From CAYPNP01 sp964412195 (lineage in GTDB: Bacteria; Acidobacteriota; JAAYUB01), in contig CAYPNP010000007.1 in NCBI GenBank assembly GCA_964412195.1, forward strand, positions 124,001 to 188,000: a stretch of 64,000 nt of DNA, written 5' to 3'. The notes under the pieces were generated by a model. The model did not search any database. It was not told the DNA's origin and worked only from the letters and a program-made list of their open reading frames with translations. Numbering within the stretch: position 1 is the stretch's first letter; each line of letters starts with the position of its first letter. The position numbers and the translations under genes were made by a program. Positions 36,654 through 44,717 of the stretch are shown in pieces.

Positions 36654-39350
36654 ATGGACAGAATCCGCGGGTGGATCACGCTGGTGCTGCTGGCCGGCGC
36701 CGGCTGCGCACTGGCGGGCGACGGGACGGTGAACCGGGCGGCGCTCTTCGCCGACCAGGGCCGGCTGTTCCTGTACCCGACCGAGCCGAACGCCGGGGAC
36801 CCGGTCGTCGTGCGGCTGCGCAGCGCGACCGGCGACCTGACCGAAGCGGTCGTCATGGTGCGCGCCGGCGCATCCACCCAAACCTTTCCCATGGCCCTCG
36901 TGCGCACGGGCGCCTTCGACCTGTGGGAGGGCGCCTTCGTCCTGGGCGGCCAGACCGTGGACTACTGGTTCCGCGTCCGGGACGGCTCGGACACGGCCTA
37001 CCTGAACGCCTTCGAGGTTTCGTCCGCGCAGCCCACCCGGTTGAACTTCTGGCTGGTGCCCGGCTTCCACCCGCCCGCCTGGGCGGCGGGCGCGGCCTGG
37101 TACCAGATCTTCCCCGACCGGTTTGCCGACGGCGACCCGTCCAACAACGTGGTCACGGGCGAGTACGACTATTACGGGCCGGTGCAGGCCCGCGCCTGGG
37201 GGACGCTGCCCAATCCCGACACCGCCTCGCGGGAGTTCTTCGGCGGCGACCTGGAGGGCGTCTCCGCGAGCCTCCCGTCCTACCTGCAGGACCTCGGCAT
37301 CGACGCCGTCTACCTGAATCCCGTCTTCCGCTCCCCCTCCAGCCACAAGTACGACACCATGGACTACCGCGCCGTGGACGTCCATTTCGGCGGCGACGAC
37401 GCCCTGGCCGCGCTGTCCGCGGAAGCACACAGTGACGAGGACTTCCCGGGCGACTACCCGGTCCGGATCATGCTCGACGGCGTCTTCAACCACTGCGGTG
37501 ACTGGCACTACTGGTTCGACCGGGCCCACCAGTGGCCGACCGACGGGGCGTACGAATCCAAGAGTTCGCCGTGGTACGGTTTCTTCAATTTCAGCAGCTG
37601 GCCGAACAACTACGTGACCTTCGGCGTCAGCTTCGGCGGGCATTTCGACTCCATGCCGAAGCTGAACTACGCCGACGCCGCGCTGCGGGCGGAGATCTAC
37701 GACGACCCGGCCGCCATCGCCCGGGCCTGGCTCCAGCCGCCCTACTCCGTCGACGGCTGGCGTCTGGACGTGGGCCAGGAGGTCGGCCTCAACGGCACCA
37801 CCGAATGGGATGGGTCCAACACCGTCGGCACCGGCAACCACACGATCTGGGCGGCGTTCCGGCAGGCCGTGAAAGGGGACCAACCCGACGCCCTCATCCT
37901 AGGCGAGTTCTTCGGCTACCCGACGCGGTGGCTGATGGGCGACCAGTGGGACAGCGTGATGAACTACAACGGCTTCGCCGCGCCGCTGAGCCTGTGGCTG
38001 CTCCAGAAGAACCTCGACGGCACGACCGGGTCCGTCACCTCCAGCGGGCTGCAGGACTGGCTGCAGGGGACGCTGGCCGACAATCCCTGGCCGGTGCGGC
38101 AGGTGATGCTGAATTCCCTGAGCACCCACGACGTCACCCGCGTCTGGTACCGCGCCGGGGGCGACTTGGCGGCGGCCCGCGCGGCGGCGGCCTTCCAGAT
38201 GACCTACCCCGGCGCGCCGTGCGTCTACTACGGCGACGAGGCGGCCCTGGACGGCGGGAGCGACCCGGACAACCGGCGCTGCTTCCCCTGGGGCACGCTG
38301 GAGGACGTGCCGCAGGCGGAGATGCACGCTCTCTACCGGGAGCTGATCTGGCTGCGCCGCGAGCGGAGCTGCCTCCGCACCGGCTCCTACACCGGCCTTC
38401 TGGCGGATGATGCGACAGGCACCTTCGCCTTCGCCCGCTTCGACGGAACCGGCCTCGTGGCCACCGTCACCCGCCGTAAGGGCACCGCCGCCGCCGCCGT
38501 CACCCTGCCCATGGTGCGGACCGGGCTGGCCGACGGCGCCATCCTGCGCGACGTCTTGACCGGCGACGCCTTCACCGTGCTGGGAGGGCAGCTGAACCTG
38601 GGCAGCGTCCCCGGCGAGGGCTTTCGGGTCCTGGCGCTGGAACGGGAATCCGCCGCCTGGACGCCCTTCTCGGTGGAGCCGGAGCGCCAGCTCGTCCTGA
38701 CCCTGGGCAGCGCCGACGACCAGCTGCACGCCGGCTGGGCGCGCCTGACCTTCGACGACCCGGCCATGGCGGACCTCCTCCGAGTGGCCGAGAGCTTCCG
38801 CTTCGACGGCTTCGGGCCAGCCACCACCGAGACGATCCTCTTCCCGGCGACGCCGGCCACGCGGGTCCAGCTCTTCGTGAACCAGTCCGCGGATGGGCTC
38901 AGCTCGGGCGTCGCCCTGACCAACGCCGGGACGCAGGCCGCCGTGGTGTCGCTCCGCCTGACCACCCAGGCCGGCCAGGTTTACACCGCCGCGCTCAACC
39001 TGGCGGCGGGCCAGAGCTTCCCGCGCTTCCTGCCCGCCCTCTTCCCCGACCTGCCGGCGGAGGTGTCCGGCGTCATGGAGGTCTCCGCCGACCAGCCGGT
39101 CGCGGCGATGCAACTGGCGGTCCGGACCAACTCGCGGGGCGAGTTCCTCCTGAGCGGCCTGCCGGTGATGGTCCTGGAGGGCGCACAGACCGGCACGGGC
39201 GAGGTCATCCTGAACTACTTCGCCGTGGGCGGAGGGTACGCCTCCGAGCTGCACTTGACGGGCGCCGGCAACACGGCGCCGATCACGGGCGAGATCGGCT
39301 TCTTCGACGAGTCGGGCAATCCGCTGATGGTGGTGATAGGTAAACGGTAG
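36654..39350 (+). CDS. Large secreted GH13 glycosidase with C-terminal adhesion-like domain
   Basis: 898 residues: signal peptide (WITLVLLAGAGCALAG), N-terminal immunoglobulin-like domain typical of maltogenic amylases and neopullulanases, GH13 barrel with Asp372 (GWRLDVGQEV), Glu418 (ILGEFFGYP) and Asp493 (STHDVTR). After the barrel come about 240 residues not needed for catalysis, with VELFVNQSADGLSSG-like beta repeats of the kind found in secreted Acidobacteriota proteins (FFPATPATRVQLFVNQ pattern), probably a surface or substrate-binding module. The ATG at 36654 is downstream of AGAGGAG; a GTG at 36645 is possible. It is the third GH13 in a row, behind a stable hairpin. Confidence 0.85.
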   Translation: MDRIRGWITLVLLAGAGCALAGDGTVNRAALFADQGRLFLYPTEPNAGDPVVVRLRSATGDLTEAVVMVRAGASTQTFPMALVRTGAFDLWEGAFVLGGQTVDYWFRVRDGSDTAYLNAFEVSSAQPTRLNFWLVPGFHPPAWAAGAAWYQIFPDRFADGDPSNNVVTGEYDYYGPVQARAWGTLPNPDTASREFFGGDLEGVSASLPSYLQDLGIDAVYLNPVFRSPSSHKYDTMDYRAVDVHFGGDDALAALSAEAHSDEDFPGDYPVRIMLDGVFNHCGDWHYWFDRAHQWPTDGAYESKSSPWYGFFNFSSWPNNYVTFGVSFGGHFDSMPKLNYADAALRAEIYDDPAAIARAWLQPPYSVDGWRLDVGQEVGLNGTTEWDGSNTVGTGNHTIWAAFRQAVKGDQPDALILGEFFGYPTRWLMGDQWDSVMNYNGFAAPLSLWLLQKNLDGTTGSVTSSGLQDWLQGTLADNPWPVRQVMLNSLSTHDVTRVWYRAGGDLAAARAAAAFQMTYPGAPCVYYGDEAALDGGSDPDNRRCFPWGTLEDVPQAEMHALYRELIWLRRERSCLRTGSYTGLLADDATGTFAFARFDGTGLVATVTRRKGTAAAAVTLPMVRTGLADGAILRDVLTGDAFTVLGGQLNLGSVPGEGFRVLALERESAAWTPFSVEPERQLVLTLGSADDQLHAGWARLTFDDPAMADLLRVAESFRFDGFGPATTETILFPATPATRVQLFVNQSADGLSSGVALTNAGTQAAVVSLRLTTQAGQVYTAALNLAAGQSFPRFLPALFPDLPAEVSGVMEVSADQPVAAMQLAVRTNSRGEFLLSGLPVMVLEGAQTGTGEVILNYFAVGGGYASELHLTGAGNTAPITGEIGFFDESGNPLMVVIGKR

Positions 39351-39353
39351 GGG

Positions 39354-39386
39354 GCGAGTCCGAGGCTCGAGTCTCGAGTCTCGGAT
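39354..39386. repeat. CGAGTCT heptad quasi-palindrome between convergent genes
   Basis: Four near-identical heptads of the form CGAGTCT; bases 39360-39384 read as a 25-bp near-perfect palindrome. It lies between the GH13 stop and the stop of the convergent hydrolase, where a bidirectional terminator would be expected. Confidence 0.65.
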
Positions 39387-39394
39387 CGTCAGTG

Positions 39395-40303
39395 TCATTT
39401 CGAGCCGCGGGTCAGCTCCTTCACCACATCCTTGACGCGGCGGTTGAACTCCTTGGGCCGTTCCAGCATCGGGTAGTGGCCGACGTGCTTCATGATCACC
39501 ACCTGGAAGTCCGGGTGGATCTTGCGCACGCCTTCGACATCCGTCGGGTACAGGTCCCCGTTGATGGCCCGCAGCGGGACCGCCAGGTTGCGGGCGGCGG
39601 CGGCTTCGCTGTATCCCGCCAGGCTCATGAACATGGCGTAGACGGCGTCGGGGGGCGACTTCTGCATGCGACGCTCCGCGTCGACCACGACCGCCGGGTC
39701 GGCGTCCGGGTGGAAGAGCTGCTTCATCATGGCGTGGACGCCGGCCGGCAGGTCGGTGCAGAAGGCCTCTGCCCGCTGGCGGGCTTCCTCCGGTGTGACC
39801 GTGTGATCGAGGCGCTGGAAGGTGTCGACGCCCACCACGCCGATGACCCGGTCCTGCAGCAGCAGGGCGGCCTCGATGGCCACCGGCCCGCCGAGAGAAT
39901 TGCCGAACAGGATCACCTTCGGCAGCCGCTCGGCGTTGACCACGGCCTCGACGTCCGCGCCCCACTCTGGCACGCCCCACTTCTTCCGGTTCGCGCCCGA
40001 CTCGCCGTGGCCCGCCAGGTCCAGGGCGATCACCCGGTGCTTGCCGGCGAAGGCCTCGAGCTGGCCATCATAGAAGGATCGGTCCGCCAAACCGCCGTGT
40101 ATGAAGACGAGGGCCGGCTCGCCCGCCCCGGCTGCCGAGTAGACGATGGTCACCCCGTCCGGCGCCGCACAGGTCTTCCGCTCGATGGTCACTGGTATGG
40201 ATCCCCCTCCTTTTGGTTCCGCCGCTCGAATGGTTTCAGCCATCCATCCCGCAGCCAAGACGGAGGATGTCACCCACAGGAACCAAAGAATGATTCTGCT
40301 CAT
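39395..40303 (-). CDS. Exported alpha/beta hydrolase
   Basis: A 302-residue serine hydrolase with a signal peptide (IILWFLWVTSSVLAAG). FIHGG is the oxyanion-hole turn, GNSLGG the nucleophile elbow, and HVGHYPM carries the catalytic histidine; the acid is probably in LRAINGDLYPTD. The fold is that of haloperoxidase/epoxide-hydrolase-like enzymes; the substrate is unknown. GGGAGG lies six bases before the ATG. It is convergent with the large GH13 gene and 15 bp downstream of the nucleotidyltransferase-type gene on the same strand, but composition differs between the two. Confidence 0.88.
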   Translation of the reverse strand: MSRIILWFLWVTSSVLAAGWMAETIRAAEPKGGGSIPVTIERKTCAAPDGVTIVYSAAGAGEPALVFIHGGLADRSFYDGQLEAFAGKHRVIALDLAGHGESGANRKKWGVPEWGADVEAVVNAERLPKVILFGNSLGGPVAIEAALLLQDRVIGVVGVDTFQRLDHTVTPEEARQRAEAFCTDLPAGVHAMMKQLFHPDADPAVVVDAERRMQKSPPDAVYAMFMSLAGYSEAAAARNLAVPLRAINGDLYPTDVEGVRKIHPDFQVVIMKHVGHYPMLERPKEFNRRVKDVVKELTRGSK

Positions 40304-40318
40304 GGCAAACCTCCCAGA

Positions 40319-40885
40319 TCATACGAAACGATCCGCTATCGACATTCCCCCCGATTCCCCAAACCGTTGACGGATCTCTTTAAATTCTTGTGAGAATCCC
40401 TCGAACTCCGACCATCTCTCTATCTCGGCCAGGTCGATCGCGTGGGAGGATGCCACCACCACAGCCTGCTCCAGCGATTGTCGGTCCTGCCAATGGTAAT
40501 ATCCGGCTAATCGATCCTTGACGCAATCCGTCGGGGAGAGCAGACGAAGGGATCCGGTGTCCAAATGGATCTCCTCCACCTGTTTCACCGGCTCCTCCCC
40601 GATACTGAGCGGTCCGGCCGGAAACTCAATCAAGAACGCCGTATCCGGATGGGTGAAGTATCGCCGTTCCTCCTGAAATCCCAGTTCCTGCATCGCTTCC
40701 CGGATGACCCGACGTCGCACCAATCCTACATTGACCAGATCAATGTCCGCAGAGACATAACGATTCTCGCTGTAGATCGAAACGCAAGCCCCTCCGGATA
40801 ATACAACTTCTATACTTCGCCGGCTCAAGTGAGTGGCCACGTAAGCGGCCAGCTCGGCCATTCGCATTTCCCGGATTTTTTTCAA
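40319..40885 (-). CDS. Nucleotidyltransferase-fold protein of a two-gene module
   Basis: A 188-residue protein with the minimal nucleotidyltransferase signature VVLSGGACVSIY and SADIDLVN (Gly-Gly and DxD), as in AbiEii/DUF6036-type proteins; a helical C-terminal half follows. Family members are toxins or enzymes that add nucleotides to tRNA or protein, usually together with a DNA-binding partner. The start is TTG at 40885 with GGGG upstream; it overlaps the stop of the winged-helix gene by four bases (TTGA), which strongly couples the two. An internal ATG (EMRMAEL) is the alternative. GC content is below the local average, which indicates accessory DNA. Confidence 0.75.
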   Translation of the reverse strand: MKKIREMRMAELAAYVATHLSRRSIEVVLSGGACVSIYSENRYVSADIDLVNVGLVRRRVIREAMQELGFQEERRYFTHPDTAFLIEFPAGPLSIGEEPVKQVEEIHLDTGSLRLLSPTDCVKDRLAGYYHWQDRQSLEQAVVVASSHAIDLAEIERWSEFEGFSQEFKEIRQRFGESGGMSIADRFV

Positions 40886-41211
40886 AGCGGTTTCCCCTGA
40901 CGCCGGGGTCTTCTGCGAGTCATCTGGATCCTCTCCCTCTCGTCGGAAGGATAAAAATCCAGGGCTTTGGCCAGCAGGGATTGCATTTCCTTGAGAAATG
41001 CGTATCGCGGATTGAACTGGTATAGTCGCGTCCGGCCGGCTAAACGGCTGACCAGCACTCCGCCGGCCTCCAGTTTTTCCAGTTGCCGCTGGACCGCATA
41101 TAGTTTGGATCCGAAGAAAGCGGAGATCTGCCGGGCGTACCCCTCCTGCCGCGCCAGGATAAACACCAGCACCTGTTCGCACGTGACCGATCCAAGCAGC
41201 GGTTCCAGCAT
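40882..41211 (-). CDS. Winged-helix DNA-binding protein paired with the nucleotidyltransferase
   Basis: A 109-residue protein with an ArsR-like winged helix: LVFILARQEGYARQISAFF, then the recognition helix KLYAVQRQLEKLEAGGVLVSR and the wing AGRTRLYQFNPRY. The C-terminus is basic. GAGG lies five bases before the ATG. Its promoter region contains an inverted repeat suited to autorepression. The four-base overlap with the nucleotidyltransferase and the position of the regulator in front fit a type II or type IV toxin-antitoxin-like unit, with this as antitoxin/repressor; that role is inference. Confidence 0.75.
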   Translation of the reverse strand: MLEPLLGSVTCEQVLVFILARQEGYARQISAFFGSKLYAVQRQLEKLEAGGVLVSRLAGRTRLYQFNPRYAFLKEMQSLLAKALDFYPSDERERIQMTRRRPRRQGKPL

Positions 41212-41232
41212 TCGATCCTCCAGTCCCGCAGT

Positions 41233-41279
41233 TGACCACCATTGTTAGTCATATTACCAAATAAAGTGGTCATACGGCA
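41233..41279 (-). promoter_or_regulatory. Promoter and operator of the winged-helix/nucleotidyltransferase pair
   Basis: On the minus strand TTGCCG (41275-41280 in plus coordinates) and TAATAT (41251-41256) are separated by 18 bp. A 7-bp inverted repeat TGACCAC (41233-41239 with 41266-41272) has one half in the spacer and the other just downstream of the -10, as expected for autorepression. Confidence 0.5.
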
Positions 41280-41331
41280 AGAAACGCATCTAGATATTTT
41301 GTTAACCTGCCGGCGGTCGCAGGGAATTGAA

Positions 41332-41381
41332 AAGGGCGCAAAGAGCCGGATTTCTTTGCGCCCTTGGCGTCTTCGCGGTCA
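41332..41381 (-). terminator. Nonamer-repeat hairpin acting as terminator of the ABC operon
   Basis: Read on the minus strand, AAGGGCGCAAAGA pairs perfectly over 13 bp with its complement (plus 41332-41344 and 41353-41365) and runs into TTTT. It is 11 bp past the ATPase gene. Its outer arm (41353-41379) consists of three nonamers of the ACCGCGAAG family, so here the repeat word has become part of a terminator. Confidence 0.75.
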
Positions 41382-41392
41382 GATTCGAGCGT

Positions 41393-42121
41393 TCAGCTGA
41401 CGGAGGCTACCTGGGGAATGATGGGATTCTCGATCTTCTCCTCGGACTCGATCAGGCCGTCGCGCAGGTGGATGATGCGGTGGGAGTGCATGGCGACGTC
41501 CCGCTCGTGGGTCACCAGGATGATGGTGTTGCCGCGCTGGTGCAGCTGGTGGAACAGGCCGAGGATCTCCTCGCCGGTCTTGGTGTCCAGGTTGCCAGTC
41601 GGTTCGTCGGCCAGGAGGATGGACGGGCTGTTGACTAGCGCCCGGGCCACCGCCACGCGCTGGCGCTGGCCGCCGGACAGCTCGTTGGGCTTGTGGGTCA
41701 TCCGGTCGCTCAGCTCCACGTTCCGGAGGGCCTGCTCGGCCATCTCGCGGCGCTTGCGGGCCGGCACACCGCTGTAGATCAGGGGAAGCTCGACGTTTTG
41801 CAGGGCCGTGGAACGGGCCAGCAGGTTGAAGGTTTGAAAGACGAAGCCGATCTCCTTGTTCCGGATGGCGGCCAGCTCGTTGTCGTCGAGCTGGCTCACC
41901 AGCTGGTTGTTGATGAAGTACTCGCCGTTGGTCGGCGTGTCGAGGCATCCGATCAGGTTCATGAGGGTCGACTTGCCGGAGCCGGACGGGCCCATGATGG
42001 CCACGTACTCGTTCTTCTTCACCTCCAGGTTGATCCCCCGGAGGGCGTGGATCTCGATGCTGCCCATCTGATAGGTCTTCCAGAGGTTAGCCGTCCGGAT
42101 GACGTTGTTGCCGTTGTCCAT
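41393..42121 (-). CDS. ABC transporter ATP-binding protein, MacB/LolD type
   Basis: A 242-residue ATPase with Walker A (GPSGSGKST near residue 43), the Q-loop, the signature LSGGQRQRVAVARAL, Walker B ILLADEPTGNLD and the H-loop LVTHERDVA. The DEPTGNLD and IGCLDTPTNGEYF patterns place it in the MacB/LolD/FtsE group that drives mechanotransmission or lipoprotein and peptide export. Three bases separate it from the membrane-fusion protein gene. No FtsX/MacB-type permease is found in the window on either side, so the third component would have to be elsewhere. Confidence 0.93.
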   Translation of the reverse strand: MDNGNNVIRTANLWKTYQMGSIEIHALRGINLEVKKNEYVAIMGPSGSGKSTLMNLIGCLDTPTNGEYFINNQLVSQLDDNELAAIRNKEIGFVFQTFNLLARSTALQNVELPLIYSGVPARKRREMAEQALRNVELSDRMTHKPNELSGGQRQRVAVARALVNSPSILLADEPTGNLDTKTGEEILGLFHQLHQRGNTIILVTHERDVAMHSHRIIHLRDGLIESEEKIENPIIPQVASVS

Positions 42122-42124
42122 GCC

Positions 42125-43621
42125 TCACTCCTCCGCTTTGGTGTCGGCCCCCTTGGCACCGGCCTTCTTCTTGACCACGAAATCGCCATCCTTCAGGGTG
42201 CGCAGCGTCTTGAAGCTGCCGGTGACGAGTTCGTCGCCCTCCTTCAGGCCCTTGTTCACTTCGATGTTGGTCTCGCCGGTGATGCCGGTTTCGACGATGG
42301 TGAAGACGGCGCGGTTGTCCTTGGTGAGCACGAACACGCCCTGCTTCTCCACCAGCTTGGGTTTCTTCTTCGCGGCGGCGGCCTTGTCCTTGTCGCTCTT
42401 CTGCCATTCGTGGACCACGCCGCCGACGGGATTCAGCTCCACCTCGCGCATGACCAGCGCTTGGAGCGGCACCGCCAGCACGTCGTTCTTCACGGCGGTG
42501 GTGATGTCGACGGTGGTCGACAGGCCGGGCCGCAGCGAGGCGGGCGGGTTGTCAAGCTGCGCCACCACCTTGAAGTCCTTGGCCTGCTCCGAGCCGCCCA
42601 CCACCTCCTGCTGGCCGGGCTGGATGATGGCGCTGTTGCCGATCTCGGTGACGTGGGCCTTGAGGGTCTGGTCGGGCAGCGCGTCCACCTTGACCGCCAC
42701 GGGCTGGTTGAGCCGGAGGTGGATGATGTCGGTCTCGTCCACCTTCACCTCGGCCTCGATCACCGACAGGTCGGCGATGGTCATGAGGGTGGCCGCCGGA
42801 TTGTTCAGGGTGCCGGGGACCGCCCGCTCGCCTTTTTCCACCACCAGGCTGGTGATCACGCCGGTGATGGGCGAGGTCAGGACGGTCTTGCTCAGGAGGT
42901 CGCGGGCGCGGGTCACCATGGCCTTGAATTGCTCCACGCGGGCGGCCGCGGACCGGTAGCTGTCTTCCATCTGCTTGATGCCCACCTTGGACACGTCGAT
43001 CCGGGTTTTCAGCTCGTCGATCCGGGCCTGGGCCGAGTCGACGCGGGTCTGGGCCACCCGGTACTGGGAGCGGGCGATGTCGTACTCGTCCTTGGAGATC
43101 AGGTTGTCTTCGTGCAAGCTCTGCTTCCGCTTGAAGGACTCCGCCTCCATCTCCAGGTTGGCCTTGGCCTGCTCGAGGTCGGCGTAGGCACTGGCCAGGT
43201 TGGCCTCCGTGATCTTGACGTTCATCTTGGCCGTCTCGATCTGACGCTCGGTGTTGCGGGCGTCCTCCTCGGTAGAGCGGAGCTGAAACTCCGCCGCCCG
43301 GGTGTCGGCCTCGGTCTGGATCGGGTCGATCTTGAGCAGGACGTCGCCTTTGTTGACCCGGTCCCCTTCCTTCACGTACAGGTCGGTGATCACGCCGGCA
43401 ATTTCGGACTGCAGGTTGACGTATACTTTGGGCTTGATCTCCCCGGAGGCAGTGACGATGGCGGTCAGTTTCTCCATCTTCTCCGCCTTGCCGGCCTCGA
43501 CGATGGGCCGCGAATCCTTGCCGAACGCCAAAAACAAAATGATGATGACGACGACCAAAAGCACGCTGCCGCCAGTGATCCACCAAACAAGCTTCTTCTT
43601 GCCATTCTTCTTGCTGTTCAT
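42125..43621 (-). CDS. MacA/HlyD-type periplasmic adaptor
   Basis: A 498-residue membrane-fusion protein: N-terminal membrane anchor (LVWWITGGSVLLVVVIIILF), barrel-sandwich hybrid halves (VYVNLQSEIAGVITDLYVKEGDRVNKGDVL and SPITGVITSLVVEKGE), a long coiled-coil hairpin between them (about residues 110-240) and a C-terminal beta domain with a Lys-rich insertion (about 400-420) that is unusual. It would bridge an inner-membrane ABC pump and an outer-membrane channel. GGAGG lies four bases upstream of the ATG at 43621; the open frame upstream is not family-like. It is the first gene of the two-gene operon. Confidence 0.9.
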   Translation of the reverse strand: MNSKKNGKKKLVWWITGGSVLLVVVIIILFLAFGKDSRPIVEAGKAEKMEKLTAIVTASGEIKPKVYVNLQSEIAGVITDLYVKEGDRVNKGDVLLKIDPIQTEADTRAAEFQLRSTEEDARNTERQIETAKMNVKITEANLASAYADLEQAKANLEMEAESFKRKQSLHEDNLISKDEYDIARSQYRVAQTRVDSAQARIDELKTRIDVSKVGIKQMEDSYRSAAARVEQFKAMVTRARDLLSKTVLTSPITGVITSLVVEKGERAVPGTLNNPAATLMTIADLSVIEAEVKVDETDIIHLRLNQPVAVKVDALPDQTLKAHVTEIGNSAIIQPGQQEVVGGSEQAKDFKVVAQLDNPPASLRPGLSTTVDITTAVKNDVLAVPLQALVMREVELNPVGGVVHEWQKSDKDKAAAAKKKPKLVEKQGVFVLTKDNRAVFTIVETGITGETNIEVNKGLKEGDELVTGSFKTLRTLKDGDFVVKKKAGAKGADTKAEE

Positions 43622-43640
43622 CGAGCCTCCACTCTCTGGC

Positions 43641-43664
43641 GCGTAATCCGATGCTCTATTACGC
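43641..43664. promoter_or_regulatory. Inverted repeat upstream of the MacA-like gene
   Basis: GCGTAAT (43641-43647) and ATTACGC (43658-43664) form a 24-bp dyad 20 bp ahead of the start codon, well placed for a repressor of the efflux operon. No regulator gene is adjacent. Confidence 0.5.
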
Positions 43665-43829
43665 AAAAGTCCTTCAAAAAGTTTCACTCCCATGAAATGC
43701 CCGGCGAGGGGCCGGTCGCTGCCGACATTGTTTGCGATGTCGGAGCTGGATACCAGCGGGGCGGCCGGAGAATCCGACCGCGGCACGGCGGAGATCCCGC
43801 CGCCGGGACCGGATCGACGCCGGCGCCGG

Positions 43830-44156
43830 TCAGCGGGCCGAGTACAATCTGCGGAGGCTGAGGGGGATCAGGGCGACGCCGACGGCGGCGGCCACCAGCA
43901 GGAGGAACGACAGCGAGCCGCTCACGAGCTGGACGATGGCATACGTCGCCTCCTGAAAGCCGGGGCCCTTGAACAGCACCCGCGTCAGGAATTGGGTGGC
44001 CACCCCCTTGACGGCCATCAGAGCGAAGGCGCCGCCCAGGAGGATGCCGGCCGGGGTGGTCCGGAACCGGTAGAACGCCGCCGCCGCCACGCCCGCCTCC
44101 AGCAGGATCCACAGGATGCCGACGACCAGGTAGACGATGGAACGCGTCTCAGCCAC
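43830..44156 (-). CDS. Small membrane protein B of an overlapping pair
   Basis: A 108-residue protein with three to four hydrophobic segments (IVYLVVGILWILLEAGVAAAAF, GILLGGAFALMAVKGVA, LSFLLLVAAAVGVALI). No family recognised. The start is a GTG at 44156 with GGAGG eight bases upstream; it lies inside the last codons of the preceding gene (overlap of 8 bases), so the two are translationally coupled and probably act together in the inner membrane. Confidence 0.65.
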   Translation of the reverse strand: MAETRSIVYLVVGILWILLEAGVAAAAFYRFRTTPAGILLGGAFALMAVKGVATQFLTRVLFKGPGFQEATYAIVQLVSGSLSFLLLVAAAVGVALIPLSLRRLYSAR

Positions 44157-44517
44157 GGGCCACCTCCCCTCCGGGGATGGCGGCCGTCCGGGCCGGCCGG
44201 AAGAGGAAAATGGCCACACCCAGGAGCACGAGAGCCGCCATTTCCACGGCGTCCATGCCGAGGCCGGCGATGAACGCGCCGCGCTCCCCGACGGTATCCA
44301 TGACCGCCGGGTAGCCCATGTAGAACAGCCGGGTCGCCACCCCGCCGACGAAGCACAGGCCGGCGGCCCCGACCAGGAGCCAGGCAGCGGCCAGGCTGAT
44401 CCGGCGGCGGGTGCAGACGATGGCCGTGGCCAGCGCCGCCCCCAGCAGAACCAGGTCGCCGATGGAAACCAACACGTTCACAATGCCGACGATCACGCCG
44501 AGACTCTGCAGGTTCAT
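44149..44517 (-). CDS. Small membrane protein A of an overlapping pair
   Basis: A 122-residue integral membrane protein with four hydrophobic segments (LGVIVGIVNVLVSIGDLVLLGAAL onwards, AAAWLLVGAAGLCFVGG, MAALVLLGVAIFLF). I do not recognise a family. The ATG at 44517 has AGAGG upstream; an in-frame extension to 44586 has no ribosome site. The protein ends inside the start of the partner gene. The gene is divergent from the flavin reductase gene. Confidence 0.65.
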   Translation of the reverse strand: MNLQSLGVIVGIVNVLVSIGDLVLLGAALATAIVCTRRRISLAAAWLLVGAAGLCFVGGVATRLFYMGYPAVMDTVGERGAFIAGLGMDAVEMAALVLLGVAIFLFRPARTAAIPGGEVARG

Positions 44518-44717
44518 CCTGTGCCTCTGCCGGAAAAATTGGAGCGAGGATATCACCGGTGCAGAGGAAAAACGAGAGAAAATCACCGTTGCCCTCCCGC
44601 AACCGCGGGATCCTTTCGCCGCCAGAGCCGGGGTGACCGGGTCTGTGATTGCGCCTCCGCGGATCTTCTGATAAGGTGAACCCGACCTCGACCACGGGAC
44701 ACAAGGGGGGTACGCCG

